DNA of 64,000 nt from positions 50,512,996 to 50,576,995 of the forward strand of contig CM042090.1 of the NCBI GenBank assembly GCA_023512835.1, given 5' to 3'. Below, piece by piece: positions 31,526 through 43,343 of the stretch. Below the pieces are notes generated by a model. That model saw nothing but the letters and a program-made list of their open reading frames with translations, was not told the origin of the DNA and did not search any database. Position numbers and translations under genes: made by a program. Source of the stretch: Taxillus chinensis. Lineage: Eukaryota; Streptophyta; Magnoliopsida; Santalales; Loranthaceae. Within the stretch, counting starts at the first letter, position 1. The number at the start of each line of letters is the position of its first letter.

Positions 31526-34500
31526 TCCTCGAAAAGAAATGACATACGAGGAAAACAAACACAAGCTACCCATTTGCCACACGGCGAGCTACAACACCCA
31601 AATGGGTCATACACCGCACATTGTACACAATAGCACATAACATAGTGCCACCACGTCCATAACCACATGCATCACAATCTATGGAAACACATCCACATGT
31701 CACAAATATCCATCACAAGCACATTTCATTAACACATTCAATATAAATTAAAGTCAAAAGTCGAAAGGAAATACAAATACACCAGCCAACAGCCACCCCT
31801 CCACCCTTAAGATTGTTCGTCCTCGAACAACTCCAGGGTTGCTCACGCATCATGGTTTCGCGTTTCCATATCTCCTCCATAGGACGTGTCGTCCGCGAAA
31901 AGACAATACACTTTCCATAATGCACATGCTGATGCACATCGTCCACAACCATTCACATACCCGCGAATAAAGATATCACACAATAACACACATGAAGGCA
32001 CGTACCCACAGACCCAATACAACACAAAGATGATAAGGAAACACATATTCTAATCTCACCAACAACCCTTGTTCTCCTCACCTAACACATGTCACAAGTA
32101 TTCACGTCACGACGGTGTACGACATATACGCCCATCCCCAACACGTACGTTTAACAAATCACATAAGTCACAGACCAACTCACATCATAAACACCACTAC
32201 AAGGAACAAGGCATAAACAAAACACTACTACACGTTTAACGTTCCACCGCCTGGTCGCCAATACCATACAAACGCAGCCGTTGGGAGTTTCCTCACACCC
32301 GTCCCACCTTTAGACCTTTCGTCCCCGAAAAGGGAAACCAAATAGTAAACAACGCGATAAGATCAAAGCAACACATAAGGCAGTCATTACCACAAATGTT
32401 GGAGATGCCAACTCGCGGCACGATGGGACCAACACTTCACAACGTAAAATACCCAACAATTGGGATTTGAAGTCAACGCAACCCTGCCCCATAGGTAGAC
32501 CTCACCCTAACAACGAAGCACAATGAGGTCACAATGAAACACAAACAAATAGGATAGCATTATGCAAACCACAATCACATTCCCACACAGGGAGCTCATC
32601 TCAGCAGCACCATCATCACTGCGAAAACCACCTCACTCAAGTAAGGAACATTGAAACCCCACCAACGCCAATGGGGACGCGAACGGAATACAAGCCTAGA
32701 CATAGAAACACGAGAATGGAGTGTGCCCTTAACCACTCGGTTGCGATCCAACCTGGCGCCCAACGAAGTCCAAGGATGCACTAAAAACAAGAAATGCAGC
32801 ACCACACACACAACCATGGTAAGACCAAAACCCACTATCGGGCTATCACTAATCACCGACTTTGAGAAGCGACCTCCTTGATCACGGCCAAATAGAGATC
32901 TGCCAAGGTCCCACATTGCCTTCACAACTAAGGCTTACCGTACAGCCCAAGAGATGATGCCTTACCAAGTCAGCAGACGGACCACACGATAGGAATCCCT
33001 TGACGCCGAGTAGCTGTGAACAACATAGTCCCCCCCCCCACACTGAAAACTCTCCTATCTGCAACCTGACCACAATGGAATCCTCTATGTCACCACTCAC
33101 AGGTCACAAGAAAATCCCTTGCCTCCAAGACATACTCCACCTCATGGCCCACCAACTCCGCTATATCAACTATTACGTTTTATCTCAACACACCAGCAAA
33201 ACACTCAAATGGACCAAGAAATACTCAGGCTCTAACCGCAGCCTTAATATGGTCACTGCAATTCCTCCGGGTAGGCACAAGAAACGAGGCATGCAAACTC
33301 CTTATTCGGGACATTCATGTAGCTCCCAAACACACCAACACTTTGATGGCGTGGACCATCTCACTTACCGCATCAAAACGCACACGAAAGACTTTCAAGA
33401 AGAACATATGTAGCATGAGGACCCCATGATAGCCGCAGGACACAAGTCTCCCCCCAAAGGGGTAAAGCATTAATACCCCTTACAAGCAAAACTCACATCT
33501 GACTCCATTTAGTGAATCACAACGCATCAATACTTTCACACTTTAACTTAGCATGCCATCACATGTGACAAGGAATAACATCAACATTACACATAACACC
33601 CCTCTTCATCCCACACCGCACATAATATGCGCATGCATCACCTCTTACTCCTCTGCATATGAATGCCACGAGGCCCACACATAAGAACTTTGCTACTCCT
33701 TTAGCACATATGTAACACACACAACAAAACAAAGCAACCACAACACACGAAATAAACTACTGTGTAGAACACATGTAAGAGAGGACATACTAGTCCCCAC
33801 CTCCTCGCCTCTTTTAAGCCTATTACCCACATGACATGGATTAACGGAATGGTCCCACCACCAGGAGTACATCCTCAACCCCTCGGAAGGTGTCTCCCAA
33901 TTATGAGGAAAAACCCAAACAAGGCCTGCCCAATCTCACTCGCTTGCACCTTGCACCGATTGGGTTCACCGGGCACGATCCTATAAACTCACTCGTAACC
34001 TAGTTCCAGAACTCATCACATTTTTATACATACGCAAACCCATTTCACCACATATCCTATGAACATTACCCAAGGTCTTTCACACACCACCAGCATGACA
34101 CGTGGTCAATGTTTGGCCACCCAAGAATTTGCAGCCATCTCCACAGGACACCCATAAGAATCTTAAAACCACATACCACTCTCGCCAATCCATTTAGATT
34201 TCAATGACTCAAGGGGTGGATTATACTAGTGGCAATTTCCTCCCTCAACCTTGACACTTGGAAAGGTTACCAAAAGAACATCCTTCTTAAGTAGCACATC
34301 TACAGAAACCTCTACTCATAAGAAAACACATTTCTATTACTCAAGGTTGTCACAGCGGGGTCACACACTCCCACAAGCCACTAACTCATGCCTCCAGCTT
34401 CCTAGGCTAGCTAGGCCGAGGTAATCTCACCTACGCTAGAGTATTAGGGGTAACACAAGAACATTTATTACTTTCCTCACACACGGGCGCCCAAAATTGA

Positions 34501-36257
34501 CTACCACACAAAGATACAATTAACACTTTAGACCATATTAAAACCACCAACTCTTTCCAACAACTGTTTATAACCATTAGTAATTTATTAGTCTTTTGGT
34601 ATCATATATATATTTTTATTTATTTTACTCATTTATTCTCTAGTAGGTCCCCAACTACGTCCATCCGAAATGGTAACTCAAACGACCTTCTAAGCCTCAC
34701 CCAACACAAAACAGTGGCTCAAGAGCCCACCCAGATAAAATACCCCTCTATCACAAGTGTCTTAATTAAATTGCTAGAAACGCAACAATCAAAGGTTCAC
34801 CCAGCCTCACCTAATCCAAGACGAGACTCAACCGATCACTATCATTAAAGGAATATGATACCACCACTAAACAAAGAATCTTAACACGCGAGAATCAAAA
34901 TCGTACCCTTGACTAAGGAAAGTTCTCGCCATGCTCTTCTCCTAGCCTCACTTGAATTTTGCTTTATTCCTAGCTCGTTGGGCCGGTTCTAGCACCAAGA
35001 CTTGCTTTACCAAAACAGGCTGTCCGGAGATGTCCTACTTTTCCATGGACGCGACACTAGTACTTCTTCCTGCCATACTCTTTTCCAATGTCCCGGTTGT
35101 CCACTGCAAGAACAACCCCTTTGGGAAACCGGTCTCTACCTCTTGAGCCCCTTTCTGCTGATCAGGACAACTATGCTTCAATTAATCTTCACCCAAGATC
35201 CCCCCCGATGATGTGGGTTGATAGCTCTCGACGTACCTCGCTCTTAATCGGTTGTCGAATCTCATCCTTCAACTCTTAAATTACCAGGCTTAAGATGCCA
35301 ACCTCTGCCATGATTATATCATTACTTACATCCTGCAGGCTCTCCCACTTGCCCACCTGGGGGCGGGCTTCTTTGCTACCTTAATAATCGTACCGGTCAC
35401 AATTTTCGGAGACATTGGCTCCACGAAAAGGCAGCGCTCTAGGTTATCACTCAATAATCTCAATACCATTACCGACTAGGCATTCCGAACTATAACTAAC
35501 CTCAAAACATGCATTATCACCACACAAATTCATGGATGCACATCACAAACTATACAAGTTCACACCCTTACAACAAGTTCACACCTTTACATTGCCCATA
35601 TAATTCTATACTTAAGTGGATATCTCATCGTTTTGAACACAACATCGCTTCCTCCACACAACACCATACAAAGGCACATACTCAATCATTCACAGAACAC
35701 CAACATTATTGTATTTTATTTTATTTTATTTTATTTTTTGTTCGTTCACATTTCACAAGCTTCACGTTCACAAACGCCGGTTTAATACCACAAATTCTTT
35801 TCATTGTTTTCATGCTCGAATCATCACAAAATTTCAGAGTTGCACAATTGAAACTTTATCACATTCAACCATTTATCCATACAATTACACACACTGCACA
35901 CATTTTAGTTCTCATTAAACCACATTGCACAAACAGCAATTCCACAAGCACACAGCTCAAGTTGTCATAAAATCAGAGTTAATCAGAGTTGCACAGTTCT
36001 CACCTTATCACATTATTCATATTTTTTCTTTTATCACAATTAATTTTTTTTTTCAGGTATCCACACCTTCACATACAACAACCAATGCAACTAGTGCCCT
36101 AATGCCAATGCATGCAAATCCTACCACAAGACTGGACTACCCCAAGTACACCTTGGAGGCTCCAAGAGGACCGTGTTGATCAGGCACGTCCCTCCAGGCT
36201 CCTCCAAAGGACCCAAGATAACCAAGTCCGCCCACTACCCTAGGCCAACTAGACCAT
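31526..36257 (-). other. Interior of gypsy-2, largely non-coding
   Basis: No intact gene over 4.7 kb. Minus-strand remnants: EEIWKRETMMREQP (31838-31880), matching the last residues of Tekay integrase, and a degenerate CCHC region near 35070-35120 (GQPGHWK). A stretch at 32880-33420 matches gypsy-B 56990-57480, and the leader 36090-36257 matches gypsy-E and gypsy-B leaders. CGTCCCCGAAAAG-like motifs recur (31518, 31885, 32320). Low-complexity TTTTA repeats at 35710-35740. Confidence 0.75.
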
Positions 36258-36269
36258 GCTCTGATACCA
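36258..36269 (-). promoter_or_regulatory. Primer-binding site of gypsy-2 (tRNA-iMet)
   Basis: Minus-strand TGGTATCAGAGC, three bases from the 5' LTR; fixes the element's orientation. Confidence 0.92.
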
Positions 36270-36272
36270 TAT

Positions 36273-38491
36273 TGTCACGCCCCGGATTTCCAACCCGAGG
36301 AAACCGGTACGTGACTCCCCGTTCACCCACATGGAGGGCAACGGGGTTAGATTACTGGATGCCACAAGCAAGTCTAACAATTTCAATAAATCAAACAAGT
36401 CACATCTTTATTTAATTCCAAATATTAAAGGTTCACAAAACAACCATGTTCCTTACTACAATTTAATCCCTCGGTACATTTCCCTCCCTGGGGTTACATA
36501 AATCATAAAATTACATTTCAGAAGAGAACAATATAATGAAGATGGTCTTCCACCTTGGGGTCCCACCTAACGCCTGTAGGTTCCTGTAAAGAAAACATGG
36601 TAGGAGGGGTGAGCAACCACAGCTCAGTAGGGATCATGTCTCCCCAACCCATCCCATGCACCTAATATCTACATGCCTTGTGTACAAGTGCTGTGTCGTG
36701 ATACAATTATTCCACCAGATATAGTTACAGGCTATCACAAGGAAACACAATCATACATGGGCTGGTACATAAACACTCCCGGGCTTCCACAACCACCGGG
36801 TTTCAAGAACGGTCCCGGGCTTCCACAACCACCGGATTCCACAAAAATCCCGGGCTTCCACAGCCACCGGGTTCCACAAAACAGTCCCGGGCTTCCACAG
36901 CCACCGGGTTTCAAGAACAGTCCCAGGCTTCCACAGCCACCGGATTCCACAAAACAGTCCCGGGCTTCCACAGCCACCGGGTTCCACAAAACAGTCCCGG
37001 GCTTCCACAGCCACCGGGTTTCAAGAACAGTCCCGGGCTTCCACAGCCACCGGATTCCACAAAACAGTCCCGGGCTTCCACACCAGGGTTCCACAAAACA
37101 GTCCCAGGCTTCCACAACCACCGGGTTCCACAAAACAGTCCCGGGCTTCCACAGCCACCGGGTTCCACAAAACAGTCCCGGCTTCCACAACCACCGGGTT
37201 CTACAAAACAGTCCCGGGCTTCCACGGCCACCGGGTGTACAAGCAAACACGCAGCACACATGGCCATACAGGCATAACATCAAACACTTAGTATGCTTAG
37301 TCACACAGGAATAACATCGAACACTTAGCATGCATATATCCACAAGCTTATAAACCCAGCCACACGGACATAATCTAACACACTTGACGTGCGTGGCCTC
37401 ACATGCATTACCTCAAACACATAACATGCACGGCCTCACAGGCATTACCTCAAACACATAACATGCACACCCACAGGCATAATTTCAAACACTTGGCAGG
37501 CATATATACATATATCCAAACAACACGCCATTGAAGGCCAACATTCATATAGGAGGTCACACCTATATGAATTTACATATAAATAATATATATCAATAGA
37601 AACTCGAGAAACCCTCTACACAGGGGCCTAACCCCGAACGGACCAGGTGACAGCAACCCCTACCTTGAAAACGTCCTCCAGCCTCTTGCTTCCACGCTAG
37701 ACGTTGTCTTCCCCACGCACAACGCTCCGGCAAAGAAGCCAGCAGCCTCTCCTTCCTTCCCTCTTCTCTCTCTCCTCTCTCTCTCTCTCTCTCCCTCTCC
37801 CTGCGACGGCCGAAAAGAACCCTAACCCTAGAACAAGGAGTCTCCTCATCCTTATATAGACCTCCCATTATCAAAACGACGTAGTTTTGATTAAGTGAAA
37901 CCCAGGATCAAAACGACGTAGTTTTGATTACACAAGCTACAACCTTTCCGCATCCATACACACCAAAATACTCACTATTCCAACCTAGTCCTTTGGAAAA
38001 AGATGATTAGAATAACAAAATCAAGGTAACCATGCAAAAATATGCCTGCACGCCAATTTGAACGCCAATTCCCCAATTGGCGTGCAGCTCCAAATGCACT
38101 CAAACTTTACCCCAAGTCTCCTTGCATCTTGTAGAGGCCTGAGAAGCAAAAATATGCTTGCACGTGAAATGGGTGAATTCACGTGCAGCTCCAAATGCTC
38201 TAAAATTTCTGTGGTAGATAGAGGACCTCATTCTAAGAAACTTTTGTTCTTGCACGCCAATTGTTTGAGGCCATCTACTAGGTCAAAAGTGAGCTCCAAG
38301 ATCAGCCAAAACAAATTAAACCGCCTGTAAACGCATAGCATCTTCCTAGGGCATAAATGTACGCTATCGCTTGACACATGCACCTCTCAAAAGTCCCCTC
38401 TTGGGCTCATCTCTTACCTTAAACTTGTGTACTAACATCCAAGGTGTTTGTGGTTAACTCCTTACACACGGGTTACACACGGGTCATTACA
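36273..38491 (-). repeat. 5' LTR of gypsy-2
   Basis: 2219 bp; near-identical to 29487-31501 except for about 13 rather than 7 minisatellite units (36778-37235) and small indels in the CT tract. Terminal hairpin 36317-36346, TATA 37851-37859. Confidence 0.92.
36778..37235. repeat. 37-bp minisatellite, gypsy-2 5' LTR (about 13 units)
   Basis: Same unit as 29991-30240, but many units have the CACAGCC variant and three contain TTTCAAGAAC. The length gain accounts for most of the LTR length difference. Confidence 0.93.
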
Positions 38492-38496
38492 TAACC

Positions 38497-39890
38497 TGTT
38501 GAGCATAAGTCAATTGTGTGACAAAGGTTATCATGTGTTGTTCACTAAACACACCTGCACAGTTATGGATTCCCTCTCCAAACAAGTGAAGCTAAATGGA
38601 CATAGACAAGGCAATGTCTACAAGTTGGTCTTTGGCAATGCTCAATCTGATGAACCAATTTGTTTTCTGTCCAAAGCTTCACCTCATACTAGTTGGTTGT
38701 GGCATAAGAGATTTGGCCATTTAAACTTTAAAACTATGTCTAAACTGGCATCTCTGGAATTGGTTGAGGGCTTACCCAAGCATGTTTATGAGAAAGAACA
38801 CCCTTGCAGGGACTGTGAGCTGGGTAAGCAGGTTAAACATTCATTTAAGAGTATAGATAAAACCTCAATCACACAACCACTTGAACTTCTGCACATGGAT
38901 CTATGTGGACCAATAAATGTGTCCTCCTTATCTGGTGCACGATACTTTCTTGCAGTAGTAGATGACTATACGAGATACACATGGGTCATGTTTCTCAAAA
39001 ACAAAACTGAAACTTTTGTGAATCTTGTTGAACTCTTTAATTGGGTCACTAATGTTAAAAGTCTCTCTATTAAGTACATTCGTAGCGATCATGGCAAGGA
39101 GTTTGAATTTTTTGATATGTTAGAGTTTTGTACTGAACATGGTATTCAACACAATTTCTCAGCACCAAGAACTCCACACCAAAATGGCGTAGCTGAAAGA
39201 AAGAATCGAACATTAGTTGAAGCAACTAGAACCATGTTGACAGGAGCTCAGTTCCCAAAATCCCTATGGGCTGAAGCTGTTGCCACTGCTTGTTATGTAC
39301 AAAACAGAACTCTAATTAACAAACGAGCGATGAAAACACCCTATGAGTTATGGAAGGGAAGGAGACCAAACATTGGTCACCTAAGGATCTTCGGGTGCAC
39401 TTGCTACATTCTGAACAATGGCAAGGATTACTTGAACAAGTTTGATGCCAAATCAGATGATGGATATCTTGTTGGATACTCCATGACTAGCAAGGCTTAT
39501 CGTGTATTTAATAGAAGAACCAAAGTTGTTGAAGAGTCTATTCCTATTTCTTTTGATGAGACTAACCATGGAATGCAGAAAGGAGATCCAAATGTAAATG
39601 AAATGCAGGACATTATCATTGTAGAAGATCAGGACAAAGATAAGCCCACGACAACAGAAACTATGGAAGATGTACCTGAACCTGATGAACAAAGAGCTGA
39701 ACCGGTTGCTACGGAACCAAGTCAAAAATCAACAGAAAATCATGACTCTAACATTCAACCTGTTCAGACTCTGCCACTTCTACCAGCCCAAGAACCTGAC
39801 ATTGAGCAATTAGGCATTCATCATGAAGAAAGAGAAGACCTTCCAAAGGCAAGAAGAAAGTTAAAAGACCATCCTTCTGAATTGATAATT
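38497..39890 (+). pseudogene. copia-P integrase (pol continued after gypsy-2)
   Basis: Resumes at [17 protein letters not shown]-pre-integrase/HHCC zinc site HKRFGHLNF...CRDCELGKQ, then catalytic core with Asp in LLHMDLCGP, Asp in [13 protein letters not shown] and Glu in [11 protein letters not shown]: the full DDE set. FGCTCYILN and YLVGYS follow, then an acidic linker of about 130 residues. The frame is open throughout; the apparent Met start at 38448 lies in gypsy-2 LTR and is an artefact of the junction. The gene is broken by the upstream insertion although this domain is intact. Confidence 0.93.
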
Positions 39891-41498
39891 GGAGATCCTG
39901 CTGCACGAGTTAAAACAAGGGCAGCCACACTTCATGAAAACCTATATATGTGTTTCCTATCACAAGTGGAGCCAAAATCAGTAAATGACGCAGTTCTGGA
40001 TCACCATTGGATTGATGCAATGCAAGAAGAATTAAATCAGTTTAAAAGACAACAAGTATGGGAGTTAGTCAACAGGCCCAGATCACAGCAAGTCATTGGC
40101 GTGAAATGGATTTACAGAAACAAACTTTATGCTGATGGTGTTGTAATCAGAAACAAGGCCAGACTAGTTGCAAAAGGATACAGACAAGAAGAAGGAATCG
40201 ATTATGATGAAACCTTTGCACCAGTTGCTAGACTGGAGGCCATTCGCATGTTCTTAGCATATGCAGCATTCAAGGACTTCAAAGTTTATCAGATGGATGT
40301 CAAGAGTCCTTTCTTGAATGGAGACCTCCAAGAAGAAGTCTATGTTGAACAACCACCCAGATTTCTAGAGCCAAACCAAGAACACAAGGTCTACAAACTG
40401 AAAAAGGCTCTTTATGGACTAAAACAAGCTCCTAGAGCTTCGTATGAAACACTGTCAGAATTTCTGATCAAAAACAAGTTCAGAAAAGGTAAGATTGACC
40501 CAACACTGTTTCTCAAGGAAGGAAAAGGATCACCCTTGATAGTCCAAATCTATGTGGATGACATTATATTCGGATCAAGGGACAAAAAGCAATGTGAAGA
40601 TTTCTCTCATCTAATGAAAAGTGAATATGAAATGAGTATGATGGGAGAACTCTCATTCTTCCTTGGATTGGAGGTCAAGCAGTTAGAGGATGGGATCTTT
40701 ATCAGTCAAACTAAATACACAAAGGAGATTCTGAAGAAGTTTAAGATGACTGATGTGACACATGAGAACTCCCATTCCTACAAACGCCAAACTAGATATG
40801 GATGAAGCAGACAAGGAGGTGGATATTTCAGAATACAGAAGCATGATTGGATCCTTGCTGTATCTGATAGCAAGTAGACCAGACATAATGTTTGCAACAT
40901 GCATCTGTTCCAGAGACCAAGCTAATCCCAAGGAATCCCACTTGTCTCACGTCAAGAGGATTATTCGGTATCTGAAGGGAACTGAGAATTTGGGACTATG
41001 GTATCCAAAAGAGTCTGACTTTAAACTGAGAGGATATTCAGATGCAGACTTTGCCGGATGTAAGATTGATAGAAAGAGCACAAGTGGAACATGCCAACTC
41101 TTAGGCAACAGACTTGTATCCTGGTTTAGCAAGAAACAGAATTCAGTTTCAACCTCCACAGTGAAGTTAATATATTCTTGTCAGAGGAAGTCGTTGTGCT
41201 CAATTGCTCTGGATGGCCAGTCAACTATCAGATTATGGTTTTGATCTGGAAGGCCGTTCCTCTGTATTATGACAATACAAGTGCCATTGCAATTTCAAAC
41301 AATCCTGTTATGCATCCCAAAACCAAGCACATTGAGGTCAGACATCACTTTATACATGATCATGTGCTAAAGAAAGACATTTCTCTGGAGTATATATCCA
41401 CTGATGACCAGTTTGCCGACATATTCACCAAACCTCTGCAAGAAACCAGGTTCAGTGAACTTCTGACAAAACTTGGCATGTTAGATTTAAATTCATAA
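39891..41498 (+). pseudogene. copia-P reverse transcriptase and RNase H
   Basis: RT motifs: [53 protein letters not shown] (Pro where Ala is usual), [12 protein letters not shown], catalytic YVDDIIFGS (about 40550) and FEMSMM-type block [19 protein letters not shown] frameshift near 40775 moves to the frame 40762-41244 (SRPDIMFATCICSR, YLKGTENLGLWYP, DADFAGCKIDRKSTSG); a second near 41160 destroys AEAEYIAA; a third frame gives NPVMHPKTKHIEVRHHF and ADIFTKPL to the stop at 41498. RNase H is therefore broken. Confidence 0.93.
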
Positions 41499-43150
41499 GA
41501 CTCACCGCATGCCTTGTGTTTCATTTCAACCTAATTATCTGTGCAATTAACATAAGTATGACACTATTGATAACTAATGATGTCTTCATGAAAATTAGTA
41601 ATGACTACGTGTGATTCATGCATATCTGCTGTTAAGAAGTGAGAAATCACATGGATGAAACTTGCTACCTCTGAACCTGGTTCACGTCAGTTGGGCAACC
41701 TGTCATATACTCTCAAGTCTTGAGTGAAATGAGTGCAATTTCCCTTATTTTCATCAGAAGATATTCCCATTACCTGTTATTTTATTCTGAGCGAATATCA
41801 CCTGTGTGGCATTGCATTCATTAACTAGCAGGAACTGTTGTATCTCATGGTGTTGTTGGCCTGCACGGAAAGGATCCTCAATGATTTAATGCTCAAAGGA
41901 TGACTAAGACTGTATTATTTGAGAATCATAAAAAGCCTATTACTCAAGAAGAGCCACTACCTTTTACTGAAAAAGGCAAGGTGATAATAGACAATAGATT
42001 GAATGCCTATCTTAGGGGGAGTCCTCACTGTTCCCAGATTGTGTCTCTATTATAGCAATAGTTGGAGATCAAAATGTATGATCATGTGATTCAAAAAGAT
42101 ACTGTGTTGAGCTCTGTCCTTGTAAAAAGACTCATGTAAAGCACCAAAGCATTGTGCTCCATAAAAGAAAAGAGACAACTCACACAGACCAGCTGAATGA
42201 TCAAACTCCAAACTCTACCTGTACTTTGTTGTGTTGTAAATCTTATAATGATAGAGTGTGTGTTCTGATTCTCAATAGGGTCATCCTGTCTCTCAAGTCA
42301 TCTATGCTGAACTGAAAATCATTGCTGGATCAGGGTTGTGGTAAGATTCGGTTGACCATGAACTTACTTATACAGTATAATTCTAGTTCCTGAATCAAGC
42401 TCACATGCTGATCCGAGGGTGAGAGGGTGAGGCCTCCGCTGAGTGAGTTTTGCTAAAAAGTGAGAAGACTCAGATTTTATGACATGGTTGCTAAAATGGA
42501 TAAATCATGGTTTACTAGATGCTATGTTAACATAGTGATCACCTTCTGACACATGATGCTGTATGATGATATACTTAATCATTTCTAAGGTAATTGGAGA
42601 CTTCAATGGTAGTGATACAGTTGCCACACATGTAAATCGGACATTCGGTTGAAATAAATCAAGCTCTGGACATGTGATCTCAATTCCACTCACAACACTG
42701 TTCATCATGAATAATATCATGTGATTTTTCATATGCATCTCATGTGTATTGTTAAGTGTTGAAAAGTCTAGAAAAATCCACCGCTAGCTGCACTTGCAGT
42801 CGACCTCAAAGCAACTACATCGAAGAAGTGCAGGATCGAAGGAGTGCATATCATGTGCTGCCTCGAAGCTTTGAGGGTCGTCGCCTCGAAGCATCCAGCT
42901 TCGTAGCGTCGCAGTTCAAAAGATCGAAGTGAGATGGAGACTGTTACTTACTATTCAAGCCTCGTAGACACGTCAGCACGTCACTGTGCACTTAAAATGG
43001 AACCTACACACCTACATAAGGGGGTGACGTGTACCTACTATCGCTTGAATCTTCCAACGGGTGGATCCGGGAGATAAAGAGACGGGTCAGAGAAAAGAAC
43101 GCGGACCTGAAGACGAACCGACAAAGTCTGTGACTTCTATGGTACGCTTC
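41499..43150 (+). other. Spacer between copia-P pol and the extra ORF
   Basis: 1.65 kb with no supported coding region. Contains a polypurine-like TTAGGGGGAGTCC at about 42013. It corresponds in position to 543-2243 of copia-1. Confidence 0.6.
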
Positions 43151-43156
43151 TCACCT

Positions 43157-43229
43157 CATATATAAGTTACAGATGGAGATGGAGCCCAAAGGTATGTTCG
43201 TCGTTTTCACACTCGAACCCTAACCCTAG
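43157..43229 (+). promoter_or_regulatory. Internal promoter-like region of the extra ORF
   Basis: TATA-like CATATATAAG (43157-43166), then AACCCTAACCCTAG (43216-43229), then a long CT-rich leader up to the ATG at 43344. This looks like a host-gene promoter rather than retrotransposon interior. Inference; needs 5' end mapping. Confidence 0.5.
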
Positions 43230-43343
43230 ATCTCTCTCTCTCTCTTCGACTCTGTCTCTTTCTCTCTTCCTCTTTCCTTTGACCACCTTCGAAGCTTACC
43301 ATCACTCTCTACGAGTGTCTCTTTTTCTCTCTCTAGAAGCTCA

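Larger units (their letters stand above)
29487..38491 (-). mobile_element. gypsy-2: complete but non-coding gypsy element, TSD TAACC
   Basis: 9005 bp, inserted into copia-P pol with TAACC at 29482-29486 and 38492-38496. LTRs at 29487-31501 and 36273-38491. The PBS (minus) is next to the right LTR and the polypurine tract next to the left LTR, so it runs on the minus strand. The 4.8-kb interior has no usable gag-pol; only a zinc-knuckle remnant (about 35070-35120) and a pol C-terminal remnant (about 31838-31880) remain. It is non-autonomous and shares its interior with gypsy-B. Confidence 0.93.

Noticed and set aside
33000..33413. 137-codon plus-strand ORF in gypsy-2
   Set aside because: Antisense to the element; homologous gypsy-B sequence does not keep the frame; no domain.
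36673..37343. Long proline/glycine repeat ORFs on both strands (also at 29951-30345)
   Set aside because: They are translations of the 37-bp LTR minisatellite, open in several frames because the unit lacks stops. No start context or conservation.
38448..38496. Met start upstream of copia-P integrase ORF
   Set aside because: The first 16 codons are gypsy-2 LTR and the TSD; the true frame comes from 29486 across the insertion.
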